Below, piece by piece: positions 26,801-34,860 of a stretch of 64,000 bases of DNA. Each line of letters opens with the position of its first letter. Positions within the stretch are counted from its first letter, which is position 1. Origin of the DNA: Portulaca oleracea (taxonomy: Eukaryota; Streptophyta; Magnoliopsida; Caryophyllales; Portulacaceae); contig CM055877.1 of NCBI GenBank assembly GCA_029582165.1, positions 43,101,249 through 43,165,248 on the forward strand, written 5' to 3'. Position numbers and translations under genes: made by a program. The notes below the pieces were generated by a model, which was not told the origin of the DNA, did no database searches, and saw nothing but the letters and a program-made list of their open reading frames with translations.

Positions 26801-29800
26801 GGGGAAAGGGAAAGTGATAATACAAGCGAAGGCACACGAGAAATTTTTTTGCCTCAGTCTCAAAAATTTCTACCATAAGTATTCTCCTTGTATCAAGAAA
26901 ATTGAATAACTTAGATCATAAAAAGGTAAACTAAATCGGGATGGTAATATGTACCCATGAAATGGGTACCCAGCCTTACCCAACCACAATAGGTGGGTAA
27001 TATCTGTTAAGAATGGGTAGTGGGTAGATAGGGTATAAATTACCCACCATGAGTGTGGGTATCCACTCTCCAATGGGTATCTGCATACCCATTTTAATGT
27101 GGCTGTCTACGTTACCTGGACTCGGCAATTAGGGCTGCCGTACCAGGGTCGACACGACACGACACGGATCCGGACACGAGATCCGCGGCGGACCCTGGAC
27201 GGAATGGCTGGACACGGCCAAAGAACGAAACCCTAATCCTAGCAAACCCTAGATTGAACAATTGGACAACCAATTGGTCGGTATTCGGTGTGGTAGCTTG
27301 GGGCTTTTGGTCGACTGGACTGTGCAACCCCACCGGTGGGTTTTCTTTGGTCAACAGTTGCCGGTTCCGGTTGCCAGAAGTGCATCTTCTTGGTTTTCTA
27401 GACAGATTTCTCTCACTGGAGTGAGGAGAGAGAGGGGGGGGGGGGCTGGGGGGAGAGGAGGCGTGAACTGACAGAGGAAAGAGAAGGGAGTGGGGGGAGG
27501 GAGGCTTGATCAGTGACATTGGACTAGGGTTTCCTTTTTTCTATTTTGATTATTTTAAAATTAAAGTAGTAGTAATTTTTTGGGCTTTTAAAAATATGGG
27601 CTGACTATACATGGGCCAAATCAATTTAAATTAAAGTATCCCTAGATTTATAATTTTTAAGAATGTCTCTAAAAATAATAATATTTCACTTTTAATATAA
27701 TTAAGGATTATTGGACGCCAATAATACCAACTTTGGGGGTATTGGAGACTAATAATACAAACCATTTTCTTGGACACTAGTAGTACCAACTATCGACATA
27801 TTTTCCTCCAACAGTACACGATCGAGTTGTTATAGTTTTGACTCATTGGAAAGATGATGTGGCTCCATAATGTGTGACGTGGAAGGCGGAGGTTGGGTAG
27901 AAAATGTTGACGTGGACACTGACATGCATTCCATGTCACATATTATGGAGCCACATAATCTTTTTGATGAGTTAAACCATAACAATTCGACGGTGTACTG
28001 TTAGAGGAAAATAGGTCAATAGTTCGTACTGCTAGTGTCCAAGAAAATAGTTTGTATTATTAATGTCCAATACCCCCAAAATTGGTATTATTGATGTCCA
28101 AAAACTCTATAATTAAATATATCATGCTAACTAGGGGTTATGTTTCCTCTGCCGTGTCGGACCCTTGGATACCGTGTCCCCGTGTCCGTAATTTTTGGGG
28201 ATGCCATGTCGGACCCTTGGATCCGTGTTCGTGTCGGACACCCGTGTCCCAAGTCCAGGTAACATAGGTGGCTGTTTCAGATTTTTCAATCTCTTGCAGT
28301 CTTTTCCTTCTTTCACCATCCTTACTCTGCTAGCCCACTTCACATTGCTGACAATCGTGCACTATTTCTACTTTTTTTTATTCTTTATTTCTCCTTTTTT
28401 TCAAAACCCAAAAGAAGAAGATTTCATCTCCAGTAACACACTGTAGCCATCATTTGCATTGTGTCCTTTTTTATTCTTTTTCTTTTTTTTCTAAACACAA
28501 AAGAAGATTTCATGTCCATAATTAAGTTCTCTTTGTCATTCTAAATATTTTCATTTACATTATGCTATAGATGAATTTAATTGTGAAATTAGAACCTTAT
28601 ACTGTACTCAAATTTCGGTAGTATGGAAATGGTGGTTAGACTTGATTAGCGATGCCAAAAAATTTGGGTCAGGGTTAAATTTAGGCCGGTCAAATTGGTC
28701 AAATATTAAAATTCGGATGAGAAATCGATGTCCGTTATCAAGTTCTTTAGTTCGGACAATTCGGATAGACCTATATTCTAGTCAAAATTGGGTTCAGACA
28801 ATAGAAAAGAAAAATATTTTGATAGAATTTTGGGTAAAATGGGTCAATGTCAAAATTTGAATGAAAAACATCTATTACCGAACTCGGTTTTTTCAAGGTT
28901 GGACAAATTCAGGTATTCGGGTCAGAGTTGATGCATACTAGTTAATTTTTATTTACTATTATTATTTAAAGTGTTGTAAATTTTTAAAATATAATGCACT
29001 TGTAAATCTTATTTGTAAGATAAAGCTCTCGGTAGTTAATAGGTGGGTAGTTGTTAAGTTATATTTGTAAGATAAAGCTAACTGAGTGTTCAGATAATTA
29101 AAACCCACTATGCAAGGATTAAACATTTTAAAGATTATAAACAGAGGTCCTCCATGTAAGACTAGAAACATGTTTAGTCAAAACATAGTGTCAGATGTTC
29201 AAAATATAAGTGCTTTTGTTGAATTCTATCAAGTCTTGCTCAAAATAAAAAAAAAAAAAAAAATCTATTAAGACGCTCTTTAGTCAAAACATAGCATCAT
29301 TAATGATATTATGCATGCATCCTCAAATACACATGGCCCGTGGGTAATACTCATGTAGGTATATTGGTTTGGTGTTGGTAGGGTTGATGAAATTTTTGCA
29401 TTCTATTGTGTTGATCAAATTTTTGCAGAATGGCATGGTCCTGGTGTTTGATTTGCGCCAAACTATGAGCGCATTGGAATTGAGGAATGGGTTGACTTGC
29501 AATCCTGTTCACACCATATACTCTCTTTCTGATGATTTGACAGTCCACTCTGCGGTTAAGGGAGGACTCCTTACTGCTTCTTCGGTTGGCTTGTGTCACT
29601 GGAACATTAATGACGCAGATGAACAGTATGTTCAGATATTATCTTCTTGAGAATTCTTTACTTGTCTGATTGTCTGCACTTGTAGTGTGCTTTTTGACTT
29701 GCTGCCTATGTTGCTCAGACTTGGTTACGGGTGTCCGATATGCACATAGATGTGGGTGTTCAACTCGGTTATTTTTAAGGAAATTTATATATTCATTGTA

Positions 29801-31611
29801 ATGTGAAGTGTCGAATGTCATATCCTTGTCTCACTGTTGAGGATCTGTTATGGGTACGGTAGGGAATATGAAGAGTTGGAGTGACATAGCTTGCAGCAGC
29901 TTTGTACTTTTTTAAAAACTTGGTAGTGGGCCGCATGTTCATGGTGTTTCATCTTCAAGAGTCAGTATTTTTCTTTTCTGTAAATATCGTATAGGGTTAC
30001 ATAATGTAATATTTTAGATATATGTCGTGTCTGTTTTGTATATACATTCTTGTAGGTTAATTTCCTATTAGATTTCTAAATTTAAAGGTCTCTAGGTGAA
30101 ATGTGGTTATATTATAAAGTTAAAGTTTTGGTAGCATGTTGCCATGCAATGATGAGTTGTGAATAATTTGCTTATCTAACAGAATGGGAGTCCATGCCCT
30201 AATCCTTTGTTCCCTCTTCTCTATTGTCCTCGTCCTTGCCTTTATTTCTTTAATTTCTTCCCTTAATCCAATATTCCTCTATTCTTTTGTTTGTTGTCTC
30301 CTTCAATTTGGTAGTTAAGCATCCTGATCTCTGATTTGCCTACTCTGTTCTACATCATTGAAACAAACACGAGATCATCTGTGTGTGCAGTATTTGATAT
30401 AATTTAAGAGAACATTTTTGGAATCTTGAACAATAGCAATGTGGTGGAGAATAAATAGGGTTAGAATGGAGTTGCTTTTGGTCATTTTAGGACTGATTCA
30501 ACCTCAGATTTGGATCCAAGAAGTGTTCCTTTGTAAATGTAAATAATGCAATTTGAATCAGCTGAAGGCATCCATTTGTGAGGAGTTGTTCCTACTCCAA
30601 GACCATATTTGGATCTGTTTCAGGGGTCAAAGATGTGTCCTTTAAGTGGTTTCATGTATAGAATTTGGAACTAGCGACCATGCTTTCGTTCTTTATCTGC
30701 TTGTTAGCAAGTGACATTGATTAAGATACTACAGATCTTCCCACTTCAGTTTCCTTAAGTTGTGGCGTTGCGTCCTGCCTGTGAGGTGAATTTGAGTGTT
30801 ATTTCTGATATCATGAGGTCAACTTGTGAGTTCCTCCTCCTATTCTGTATGCTTGCCATTTGGTTTTCAGAAGATGTCTGGTATGTGATTTTCAAAATTG
30901 GTGTGTTGGGTTGAACTTCACGTTGTTTGACACTATTGCTCATTAGATTGTGTATGGTCTGGGATGTATTCATGGTTTTTCTTTTGGCAACGTGATTGTT
31001 TTGTATTGTCTGTGTTCCTTGCTTCAAATTTGTGGGGCAAGTTGTATGGATAATGATAAGCAATTTTTGGATGGTGATTGTTTGAATCTTTTGTTGATTC
31101 AGTTACCAGTTGTAATTACTATCTTTGCTGTAGGCCCTTCTTAATCACGGACACAGTGAACCAAGGAGTTTGTATATCAGTTGCTTACTGCCCGAGCAGT
31201 GACAATGTTGTTGCTACATTTCGACCTAAGGTGGAGGTGCCTTGCGAGTCTGGGATGTCTCAGTTATCACAAACTAACTTTGGGCACTTTGTTCAAGGTT
31301 CACATGTCCTTGTCAAGAGGCTTGGTTCTATTTATCAAAAGTTGGGATCCATGAGTGCTAATGTTCCTGGGATTCGGCTGCCCAAGTCTACAATTATTGA
31401 ATTGGAGGATAATCACTCAGCATTATTAGCTTGTGGAGATGAAGCAACGTCAAACCTGGTTTTCCAAGAATTGCCCTCGTTAACTGTTGCACAATGTCTT
31501 CGATCGTACCATCCTATTCGTGATGTTAAGTACACTGCCATGCAAAAACCAGGATTAGTATGTTGCTTGAGTGAGGACAGAATGCAGTTCTTTACTCGCC
31601 AAATTTTTTGA
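4740..31611 (+). CDS. RFWD3: RFWD3-like RING/WD40 E3 ubiquitin ligase, 3' part of gene (8 exons)
   Basis: Exons 4740-4839, 4997-5052, 13247-13357, 13436-13572, 13683-13722, 21210-21272, 29429-29625 and 31134-31611 all have AG/GT borders, and their phases join without a break (1182 nt, 393 residues plus stop). The first exon matches the end of the family's coiled coil and linker (RTTNLERTLGDIENR). Exon 3 onward gives the WD40 propeller, with family-typical strings such as DGARHFDVDDSGQ, LASMGKKLSLV, AWSCSWDV and NGMVLVFDLRQTM. In animals RFWD3 ubiquitinates RPA and RAD51 at damaged replication forks; the plant role is inferred by homology. The N-terminal RING exons must lie left of base 4740, across an intron containing the retroelements at 1-3498. 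No frameshift or stop is seen, so the gene looks intact despite introns of 8194, 7487 and 8156 bp. Family assignment is from memory of conserved strings. Confidence 0.8.
4997..5052 (+). CDS. RFWD3: RFWD3-like exon b (56 nt)
   Basis: Acceptor CCGTAG and a consensus donor (ACAG|GTAAGT) bound this exon. Its 56 nt complete the split codon of exon a and end in phase 0, as exon c requires. It ends in VFALQ, which fits the residues before the QELLLDGARHFD block in the family. The next intron (5053-13246) is 8.2 kb and opens into a (CA)n/(TA)n tract about 40 bp downstream. Confidence 0.65.
5093..5157. repeat. (CA)n then (TA)n microsatellite
   Basis: About 25 CA units (5093-5142) run directly into about 8 TA units, close to the donor site of RFWD3-like exon b. 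Predicted ORFs here are artefacts of the repeat. Confidence 0.97.
5155..5571. repeat. Foldback element, arms ~45 bp
   Basis: The left arm (from 5155) and right arm (to 5571) are inverted copies around GATTCTGGTGGTCC followed by an A-rich run and TAAAATTGGA. No clean target duplication was found. The same motif recurs in the tandem block at 5639-5758. Confidence 0.6.
5639..5870. repeat. Four 30-bp degenerate tandem repeats plus inverted copies
   Basis: Units begin at about 5639, 5669, 5699 and 5729. Each starts with a form of TTGTATTCTAGTAGTC. Inverted copies (CACCAGAATA) lie at about 5822-5833 and 5860-5870, so the block forms a foldback with a 4-unit arm and a 2-unit arm. Confidence 0.65.
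5878..6343. repeat. Dispersed GCGC-rich MITE-like repeat, copy 1
   Basis: Similar end to end to 24480-24938. Shared strings include AAATCACGCAAATCGTCTTTAA and TCTAGGGTTTCCTCA (cited in part), and both end in GCGC...TTTTTAAAACTAAG. No coding capacity. The target duplication is not clear. Confidence 0.65.
6460..6506. repeat. (TA)n microsatellite
   Basis: About 23 AT units. A short sequence before it (CAATTTTCACATATAT) is duplicated about 47 bp upstream. Confidence 0.95.
6507..7124. other. Intronic DNA, nothing recognised
   Basis: AT-rich sequence without ORFs or repeat structure that I can name. It lies in the 8.2-kb intron. Confidence 0.4.
7125..8037 (+). pseudogene. L1-type LINE remnant, 3' end with zf-RVT region
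   Basis: Broken frames encode the zinc-binding reverse-transcriptase tail of plant L1 elements: IIWNALAPLKVAFFVWKATY, then RGRILVNRC, and in another frame SLHCAFARSLWDLAFGCLG. The line continues with FWSTWREMIQRVFEG. It ends in an A-rich stretch near 8037. It lies on the same strand as the host gene, in intron 5053-13246. Several frameshifts and stops. Confidence 0.75.
8579..9707. mobile_element. Non-autonomous Mutator-like element, 1129 bp
   Basis: It is bounded by a perfect 9-bp target duplication TAAAATAAA (8570-8578 and 9708-9716). Terminal inverted repeats of roughly 190 bp start [A/G]GGAAATTCCAAATGG and extend inward to a block at about 8740-8775 / 9515-9560 (TTTTGAGCTCC, GACGCTCA). 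The interior has a UTR-like stretch with a possible intron (GTATGTTAG to CTCTTGCAG, 8936-9014) but no long ORF, so it could carry captured host sequence. Confidence 0.88.
9717..10937. other. AT-rich intronic DNA, no gene recognised
   Basis: Very AT-rich. A short GAT trinucleotide run occurs near 10880. Nothing else identifiable. Confidence 0.5.
10943..12188 (-). mobile_element. Solo LTR, gypsy family of 2242-3498 (1246 bp)
   Basis: Ends TGATG...CATCA, flanked by the perfect 5-bp duplication TGAAT (10938-10942, 12189-12193). It aligns along its length with the 5' LTR at 2242-3498. There is no internal sequence, so it arose by LTR-LTR recombination. It lies antisense in the 8.2-kb intron. Confidence 0.92.
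12470..12825. repeat. Diverged GCGC-rich MITE-like copy and G-rich tract
   Basis: The right end (GGAGCGCACTTTTTAGACTTAG) and the left half resemble the repeats at 5878 and 24480. A G-rich stretch at 12648-12690 contains several G runs of 4-8. Confidence 0.4.
13247..13357 (+). CDS. RFWD3: RFWD3-like exon c (start of WD40 region)
   Basis: Acceptor TTCTGCAG and donor GTATTT. 111 nt, phase 0 to 0, 37 codons from QELLLDGARHFDVDD to GGPHILTK. It is the first blade strand of the WD40 propeller. The open frame runs on through the 78-bp intron that follows, but the ATG after the TCTGCAG acceptor at 13435 and the family sequence support splicing. Confidence 0.8.
13436..13572 (+). CDS. RFWD3: RFWD3-like exon d
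   Basis: Acceptor TTCTGCAG, donor GTATGC. 137 nt encoding MSLFSPQEQDN through VRDLHVSPWSRLALLASMGK, ending two bases into a codon. VRDLHVSP and LASMGKKLS are typical WD40 strand strings of this family. Confidence 0.8.
13683..13722 (+). CDS. RFWD3: RFWD3-like exon e (40 nt)
   Basis: Acceptor CTTCCAG, donor GTACAA. It completes the split Ser codon of exon d and encodes MESNNTVLEYDLP. It is followed by a 7.5-kb intron containing a solo LTR, gypsy debris and L1 debris. Confidence 0.75.
13725..14894. other. Intron sequence with poly(T)/poly(G) tract
   Basis: 13922-14100 contains degenerate GGGTT/CGGGT motifs typical of old MITE debris. 14381-14430 is a T11 run followed by a G16 run and further G runs. 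The small ORF over it is an artefact. Confidence 0.5.
14895..16189 (-). mobile_element. Solo LTR, Athila-like family (1295 bp)
   Basis: Starts TGACAGGGCCGCAAGCGCAC and ends GCACTTATCA, flanked by the perfect 5-bp duplication CTAAG (14890-14894, 16190-16194). Its ends resemble those of the nested Athila-like LTRs (GCCGCAAG...CACGGG, ACTTATCA), so the same superfamily but a different family. It carries a dyad CCACCAC...GTGGTGG at 15900-15922. Confidence 0.9.
16195..18540. other. Intron sequence, no gene recognised; GA-rich tracts
   Basis: Polypurine and low-complexity DNA. There are (GA)n runs at about 17139-17155 and 17813-17852 and an A run near 17330. The 84-codon ORF at 16653 has no recognisable domain. 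The stretch may be untranslated retroelement sequence, but I could not find paired ends. Confidence 0.4.
17813..17852. repeat. (GA)n microsatellite
   Basis: About 20 GA units. Confidence 0.95.
18541..19215 (-). pseudogene. Gypsy integrase/3' pol debris
   Basis: Minus-strand fragments resemble the end of a gypsy integrase (a FKLVDGLTPYEVV-type block near 19010-19050) with frame breaks throughout. Similarity is weak, and no LTR was found to go with it. Confidence 0.35.
19258..19345 (+). repeat. Short tandem duplication
   Basis: The block around TTTGCATTTGTACA and CATCCATTCACATTTTC occurs twice, about 57 bp apart. Confidence 0.6.
19480..20925 (+). pseudogene. L1-type LINE debris, partly duplicated
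   Basis: Translated fragments fit the L1 RT tail (WDDTCRPKFEGGHGV, WRFAKEDDSLWKKV-like, then a W.DV.CGDHPL-like segment) with many stops. Blocks repeat: 19500-19680 resembles 20250-20400, and 19684-19855 resembles 20759-20912 (both begin GGATTTT then GGACAAAACTTGGTCCATTA). It looks like two overlapping L1 fragments. An exon of the host gene (21210-21272) lies just beyond. Confidence 0.6.
21210..21272 (+). CDS. RFWD3: RFWD3-like exon f (63 nt)
   Basis: Acceptor ATTTCTTAG, donor GTGCTG. Exactly 21 codons (AAAWSCSWDVNCSHF then VYAGLQ) in phase 0, joining DLP of exon e to NGMVLVFD of exon g. It is isolated between introns of 7.5 and 8.2 kb and would be missed without the family context. Confidence 0.78.
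21273..23011. other. Intron sequence, no gene recognised
   Basis: Mixed AT-rich DNA. 21540-21760 has several short copies of an ACGATTTTACGATC-like motif. No element ends could be paired. Confidence 0.4.
23014..23291. mobile_element. Stowaway MITE (278 bp)
   Basis: Flanked by TA on each side. The ends are the classic Stowaway form (TTCCCTCTGTCCCAAAATA at the left, TATTTTGGAACGGATGGAG-like at the right). Non-coding. Confidence 0.9.
23360..24354. mobile_element. PIF/Harbinger-like MITE with internal tandem repeats (995 bp)
   Basis: Flanked by TTA (23357-23359, 24355-24357). TIRs are G[A/G]GTGTGTTTGG. The left TIR runs into a G tract of about 28 bases. The interior holds four ~163-bp repeats starting near 23621, 23786, 23949 and 24112, each with TTTTGAGCTCCAAATATTTT-like and CATTTGTAACATATAT strings. 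Confidence 0.85.
23621..24230 (+). repeat. Four ~163-bp tandem repeats inside a MITE
   Basis: Unit starts at 23621, 23786, 23949 and 24112 give periods of 165, 163 and 163 bp. Copies 2 and 3 are the most alike; copy 1 is most diverged. Confidence 0.85.
24480..24938. repeat. Dispersed GCGC-rich MITE-like repeat, copy 2
   Basis: Same order of blocks as 5878-6343, from GCACAAGTCC at the left to TTTTTAAAACTAAG at the right. Both copies sit in introns of the RFWD3-like gene. Confidence 0.65.
25470..25844. mobile_element. Mutator-like foldback MITE (375 bp)
   Basis: Perfect 9-bp target duplication TAAAATGAA (25461-25469, 25845-25853). TIRs GGGAAATTGGA. Each arm has ~30-bp subrepeats of TAATAATACGAACTTTTG type, then a near-perfect ~62-bp inverted core (25585-25646 and 25670-25732) around a ~23-bp loop. 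Non-coding; if transcribed it would form a long hairpin. Confidence 0.93.
25858..26280. other. Possible organellar (mitochondrial-type) insert
   Basis: A stretch of clearly higher GC and different texture than its surroundings, without ORFs (for example CGAAGCGGAAGTCCCAG and CGTCCGCCTAAAGGATTGG). It reads like plant mitochondrial non-coding DNA, but I cannot match it to a gene. Confidence 0.25.
26281..27107. other. Intron sequence, no gene recognised
   Basis: 26940-27085 holds many copies of TGGGTA/TACCCA in both orientations, likely old MITE debris. 26490-26590 is GC-richer and could be a short gene fragment, but I cannot assign it. Confidence 0.4.
27108..28267. mobile_element. Mutator-like element (1160 bp) containing a nested foldback MITE
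   Basis: TIRs TACGTTACCTGGACT / CTATGTTACCTGGACT. Flanked by GTGGCTGTC (27099-27107) and GTGGCTGTT (28268-28276), an 8-of-9 target duplication. The termini carry GTGTCCG/CGGACAC motifs shared with the 185-bp MITEs at 29707 and 63736. The interior 27240-27530 is genic in texture (Pro/Ser-rich minus-strand ORF of 135 codons) and may be captured sequence. It is interrupted at 27705-28107. Confidence 0.75.
27705..28107. mobile_element. Mutator-like foldback MITE (403 bp), nested
   Basis: Perfect 9-bp target duplication TATAATTAA (27696-27704, 28108-28116). The arms consist of three degenerate subrepeats (TTGGA, variable bases, TAATAATAC, AACTTT). An inner inverted block, TATGGAGCCACAT near 27945 and its counterpart near 27860, surrounds the centre. 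Confidence 0.9.
28340..28520 (+). repeat. Degenerate ~110-bp tandem duplication
   Basis: Two copies of a T-rich block followed by AAAAGAAGATTTCAT (28411-28428 and 28499-28513). Confidence 0.5.
28521..29428. other. Intron sequence, no gene recognised
   Basis: 28640-28930 has scattered GGGTCA/TTCGGA motifs typical of decayed MITEs. TTTGTAAGATAAAGCT is duplicated near 29011 and 29066. Confidence 0.4.
29429..29625 (+). CDS. RFWD3: RFWD3-like exon g
   Basis: Acceptor TTTTTGCAG, donor GTATGT. 197 nt beginning NGMVLVFDLRQTMSALE and ending in a split Gln codon. It encodes another propeller blade with VHTIYSLSDD and GLCHWNIND. Confidence 0.8.
29707..29889. mobile_element. Short Mutator-like MITE (183 bp)
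   Basis: TIRs TATGTTGCTCAGACT / CTATGTCACTCCAACTC. Flanked by CTTGCTGCC (29698-29706) and CTTGCAGCA (29890-29898), 7 of 9 matching. Same family as 63736-63920. It lies in the last intron of the RFWD3-like gene. Confidence 0.65.
29899..31133. other. Remainder of last RFWD3-like intron
   Basis: T-rich intron sequence leading to the acceptor at 31133. No elements identified. Confidence 0.5.
31134..31611 (+). CDS. RFWD3: RFWD3-like terminal exon
   Basis: Acceptor TTTGCTGTAG. 478 nt to a TGA at 31609-31611. It encodes the C-terminal propeller blades: PFLITDTVNQGVCISVAY, then HVLVKRLGS, and at the end QKPGLVCCLSEDRMQFFTRQ. The preceding intron (29626-31133) carries a 183-bp Mutator-like MITE. Confidence 0.82.
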
Positions 31612-32400
31612 ACAAGTTAAATTATTTTCCTTTTTTTTTCCCTCATCAAGTGAAGTCCACCCTGATTCTATCTCCAAAACAGAATATTTTTTACTTGTCT
31701 CTGTTTATTTTTAATTTTTGCCTGTTCTGACGTTTGAATTTCTCGTGTATTCTATATGAAGATGTAATTGAACTTTTCAAAATACTCCAAATTTACATCT
31801 AAATTTTTTGGAAAACTGGATCTGAATGATCCCTTACGTGGGGCCATTGTAAACTAGTAATCCCTACTTTAGAAATGTACCCAAGTGAGTGACCTCTTCT
31901 TTCGATCCCTTGGATTCCAATGGACCAACACCGAGTCCGGAGAGATTGACTTTGTGAATTTACGACTTGGCACCCAGAAAATTGGTTTGGCCATTTGTTT
32001 TTAGTGTCTGACCTCTCTTATGAGGCGGATGAATTTGCGTGTTATCATCAATATTAAGCTTACAATTGTTTTGGCTTCTAGCTACAGGAAAGAATGTCAT
32101 TTCTGCTCGCCCTAGTTGTTGTACTGAGGATTTGGGTGATCTTTCATCTTTTCCCCTTTCTGTGCAGGGAAACTTTCAGAGATGTAAGGCACCAATCTGA
32201 ATCTAGTTGGTAAAATTGTTGCCGACTTCTCCGAGTATATAAGTTAGGCTTCAGTTACTAAGTTGAGATTATCAGTTTTTGTGTATTACTTACAAGTTTC
32301 TTGCTGTAGAATATTTGCTGTTTACTAAGTTGTCAGTAGAGTTTACTTATTGTAACAGGAAATAATATTCATTTAGATGCAATTTTTTCTTTTACAAATT
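31612..32400 (+). other. Probable 3' UTR of RFWD3-like gene
   Basis: There is no further coding sequence after the stop at 31611. A CTTTCTGTGCAG acceptor-like site at 32156-32167 suggests a possible 3' UTR intron. From about 32400 the DNA becomes AT-rich with short inverted and tandem repeats. The polyadenylation site could not be placed. Confidence 0.35.
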
Positions 32401-33340
32401 TAATATTTCTAAGGATGTTCTGCCATAATTGAAATTTTTTCGACTATCATAGTTAAAAAAAAAAGTGTAATAATTGTTGATTTTACCCTAAATGATTGAA
32501 ACTTATAAATTTCGATCAAAGTAACTTGTAATAATTATTCGTATCTATTGACACAAGTCTTTTTGGCGGATGTAAATTATCTTAATTATATTAATGATAA
32601 AGAACTTTCAACTATTATAGTTGGAAAAAGAAATCTATTATTGAAGATTTTCCATACAATTATAATTTTAGGAACATGTGGTAGAGTTTTCATACAATTA
32701 TAACATTAGGAACATGTGGTCATAATCTGGAAGGCATGTCCAAAACACATGACCCAACACATGAGTGCATGTTCCCAGTACCAAGAAACGTTGAGAAAAG
32801 ATGGAACTATCTAATACAGTTTTCTATAATTTTTTTTGGTGAAATTGGATGGGTAAATAATTTGAACTTTGGGTGAAAGTAGACTAAATAATCTGAATTT
32901 TAGATTTGGGGTTGAAGTGACTACTACATCTTCACTGTAGCCGTGCACTTGCGGCGTATCAGTGTTTGAGATCACTGGTTCTAACATAATTCAATTTGAG
33001 TGTGCAATAGAATAGATCTGCGCTCTATCTATGATTTGGGGTTGAAGTGACCAGTTATTGGCGCATTATTATTAGTAGTGAGTAGTGACGCTCACACTAC
33101 CTTCGATTGAATGTTTCACCCGTGCGGTCGTTTAGGGCTTAGCATATGTTTAGAGTTTAGTTAGACGTAGAGGTAAGCATTAAATAATTATGATACAAGT
33201 TTTCAGAAACTATAATCACTAGAAATAAAGATCTAGTGTTGTCGGTCTATGTTTTCTTTAAAATTATTTTCATGATTTATAAAAATTCTTGGCTTGTCAT
33301 TTTTTTCCAATAAATTATAATAATCCTAGTGTTTATCTTC
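32401..33340. other. AT-rich intergenic DNA with short repeats
   Basis: 32650-32725 is a ~40-bp tandem duplication (CATACAATTATAA, TTAGGAACATGTGGT). 32845-32920 carries two single-arm subrepeats of the foldback type (TAAATAATTTGAACTTTGGG), and GATTTGGGGTTGAAGTGAC is repeated at 32903 and 33041. It is probably a broken foldback element. Confidence 0.4.
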
Positions 33341-33344
33341 TCTG

Positions 33345-33935
33345 AGATCATATTTCAACAAAAGGTGCTCAAAGTCCCCTAGTGTACTCCTCTACACTCT
33401 TAGAATCTTAGACCAACTCATGCATCTTTTGATAATTGTCTTTCATGTAGTAGGGAGGTTAGCATTTTTCTTTCAACTTTCTCTTCATTTTGTCCCAACT
33501 CCTAACACTATCCTTCCTTTTATTGAGTCTCTTCTTATTGATAGTTTCCCACCAAATAAAAGCATGTTTCCTAAGTTTTAAGGCAATCAACTTAACCTTC
33601 TTATCCTCATGAAAATCCTTATATTCAAAGACTCTTTCAACAATTTACAACTAGGCAAGAAAGATGTCAGTATCGAACTAAGCCTCAAACTTAGATATAT
33701 CAACTCTAAGATCATTACTTCTATCATGCATCTTATGGTGTTGATACCTCCTCCTCCTAGGGTGCGATCTCGTGGAAAAGCCAAAGGGATTCTCCTCTTT
33801 AGACTCATATGAGTCTCCTCCAATGTTGGAAGCTCTTTCAGCTTTAATGCTTTTGGCTTCATTATGAAGCCTCCTATACTTCTTTATCTGATCAGACATA
33901 CTTGCCTCAATAGTAGACATACTCACAGGGTTTTT
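33345..33935 (-). pseudogene. Ty3/gypsy gag remnant
   Basis: Minus-strand fragments in several frames match gag: LRVDISKFEAQ, VERVFEYKDFHEDKKVKLIA, LKLRKHAFIWWE, KMKRKLKEK, EEYTRG. It resembles the gag at 1276-2187 but is more decayed. The 5' LTR/PBS lies to its right at 34012 onward. Confidence 0.75.
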
Positions 33936-34011
33936 TTTTATGAACTGGAAATGTGTTTAGGCTAACAAGGTTATGTTTAGGTTTCACTCAAGGAGTAAGG
34001 CCAAGGGTAGC

Positions 34012-34840
34012 CAAGCTTTGATACAAATTGATATACGCAAGCCTAAGTAAGATCAGAGTGCAACTAGGACAACATACATATTAATGTCTCACTGACATTC
34101 AGGAGTGATTCTACAATCAACTTAGTCAGAACCAAGCCAATGGGGATTATTGAAACACAATGATCCAACTAGACAATGTTAGGGATCATATTGAATGTAA
34201 GATAACCAACAAGGTGTGTCTTGGGTTTTGTTGTTGTTGAATTTTTGATTGAACAAGACTTCCTAGGAAGGAAGTGACGTGGAACATTAACAAGATCAAC
34301 AAAAATGGTTCAAGAACAAGAAATTAGTTGATGTTGTAAGAGCAAAACCAAGTGTTTCCAACGATTAAGCATATTGGAAGGCAACAATCATGATAGGAGA
34401 ACAAATAGCCAAAAACAAGAACCAGCAAAACAAGCACATTTTTAAACAACCAAGGAAGATGAGTGTAGTAAGTTTGTGATTTAAAGGATAGTGCAATTAA
34501 AACCCAAAGTGATATAGAAACACCACTAAGAAAATCATCAAGGGTGATCCCTAAGGTGAGTAAGATACATATTGCACCACTAACACACACTTAAAGGACC
34601 TTAAACAACACTGAAGTTAGCCAAAACTTATATACTTAAACTTAAGGATTTGAGAGAGCACAATAAGCATCAGTTTCATTCATATAACTCGTGTGTCCAA
34701 TGCATATAGAGAGGGTCATATTTATATGAAAGAATAGGCTCATATGAAATCAATGATTAATCACTGATCTGATTAGTGAGCTTAATCCTTATGAGCTGAA
34801 GTCCAAAATACTAGTTGCTCCCTATAATAGTGTTTACACT
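34012..34840 (-). repeat. PBS and partial 5' LTR of the decayed gypsy element
   Basis: The Met-tRNA primer-site complement (GCTTTGATACAAA, 34012-34027) abuts an LTR beginning TGATATACGC at 34029 (plus coordinate). The outer LTR end could not be fixed; a foldback element begins at 34861. Confidence 0.55.
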
Positions 34841-34860
34841 GTTGATAATTATGATAGAAT

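Noticed and set aside
27112..27519. 135-codon Pro/Ser-rich ORF as a gene
   Set aside because: It begins at the TIR of a Mutator-like element and shows no domain. Treated as element interior or possible captured sequence.
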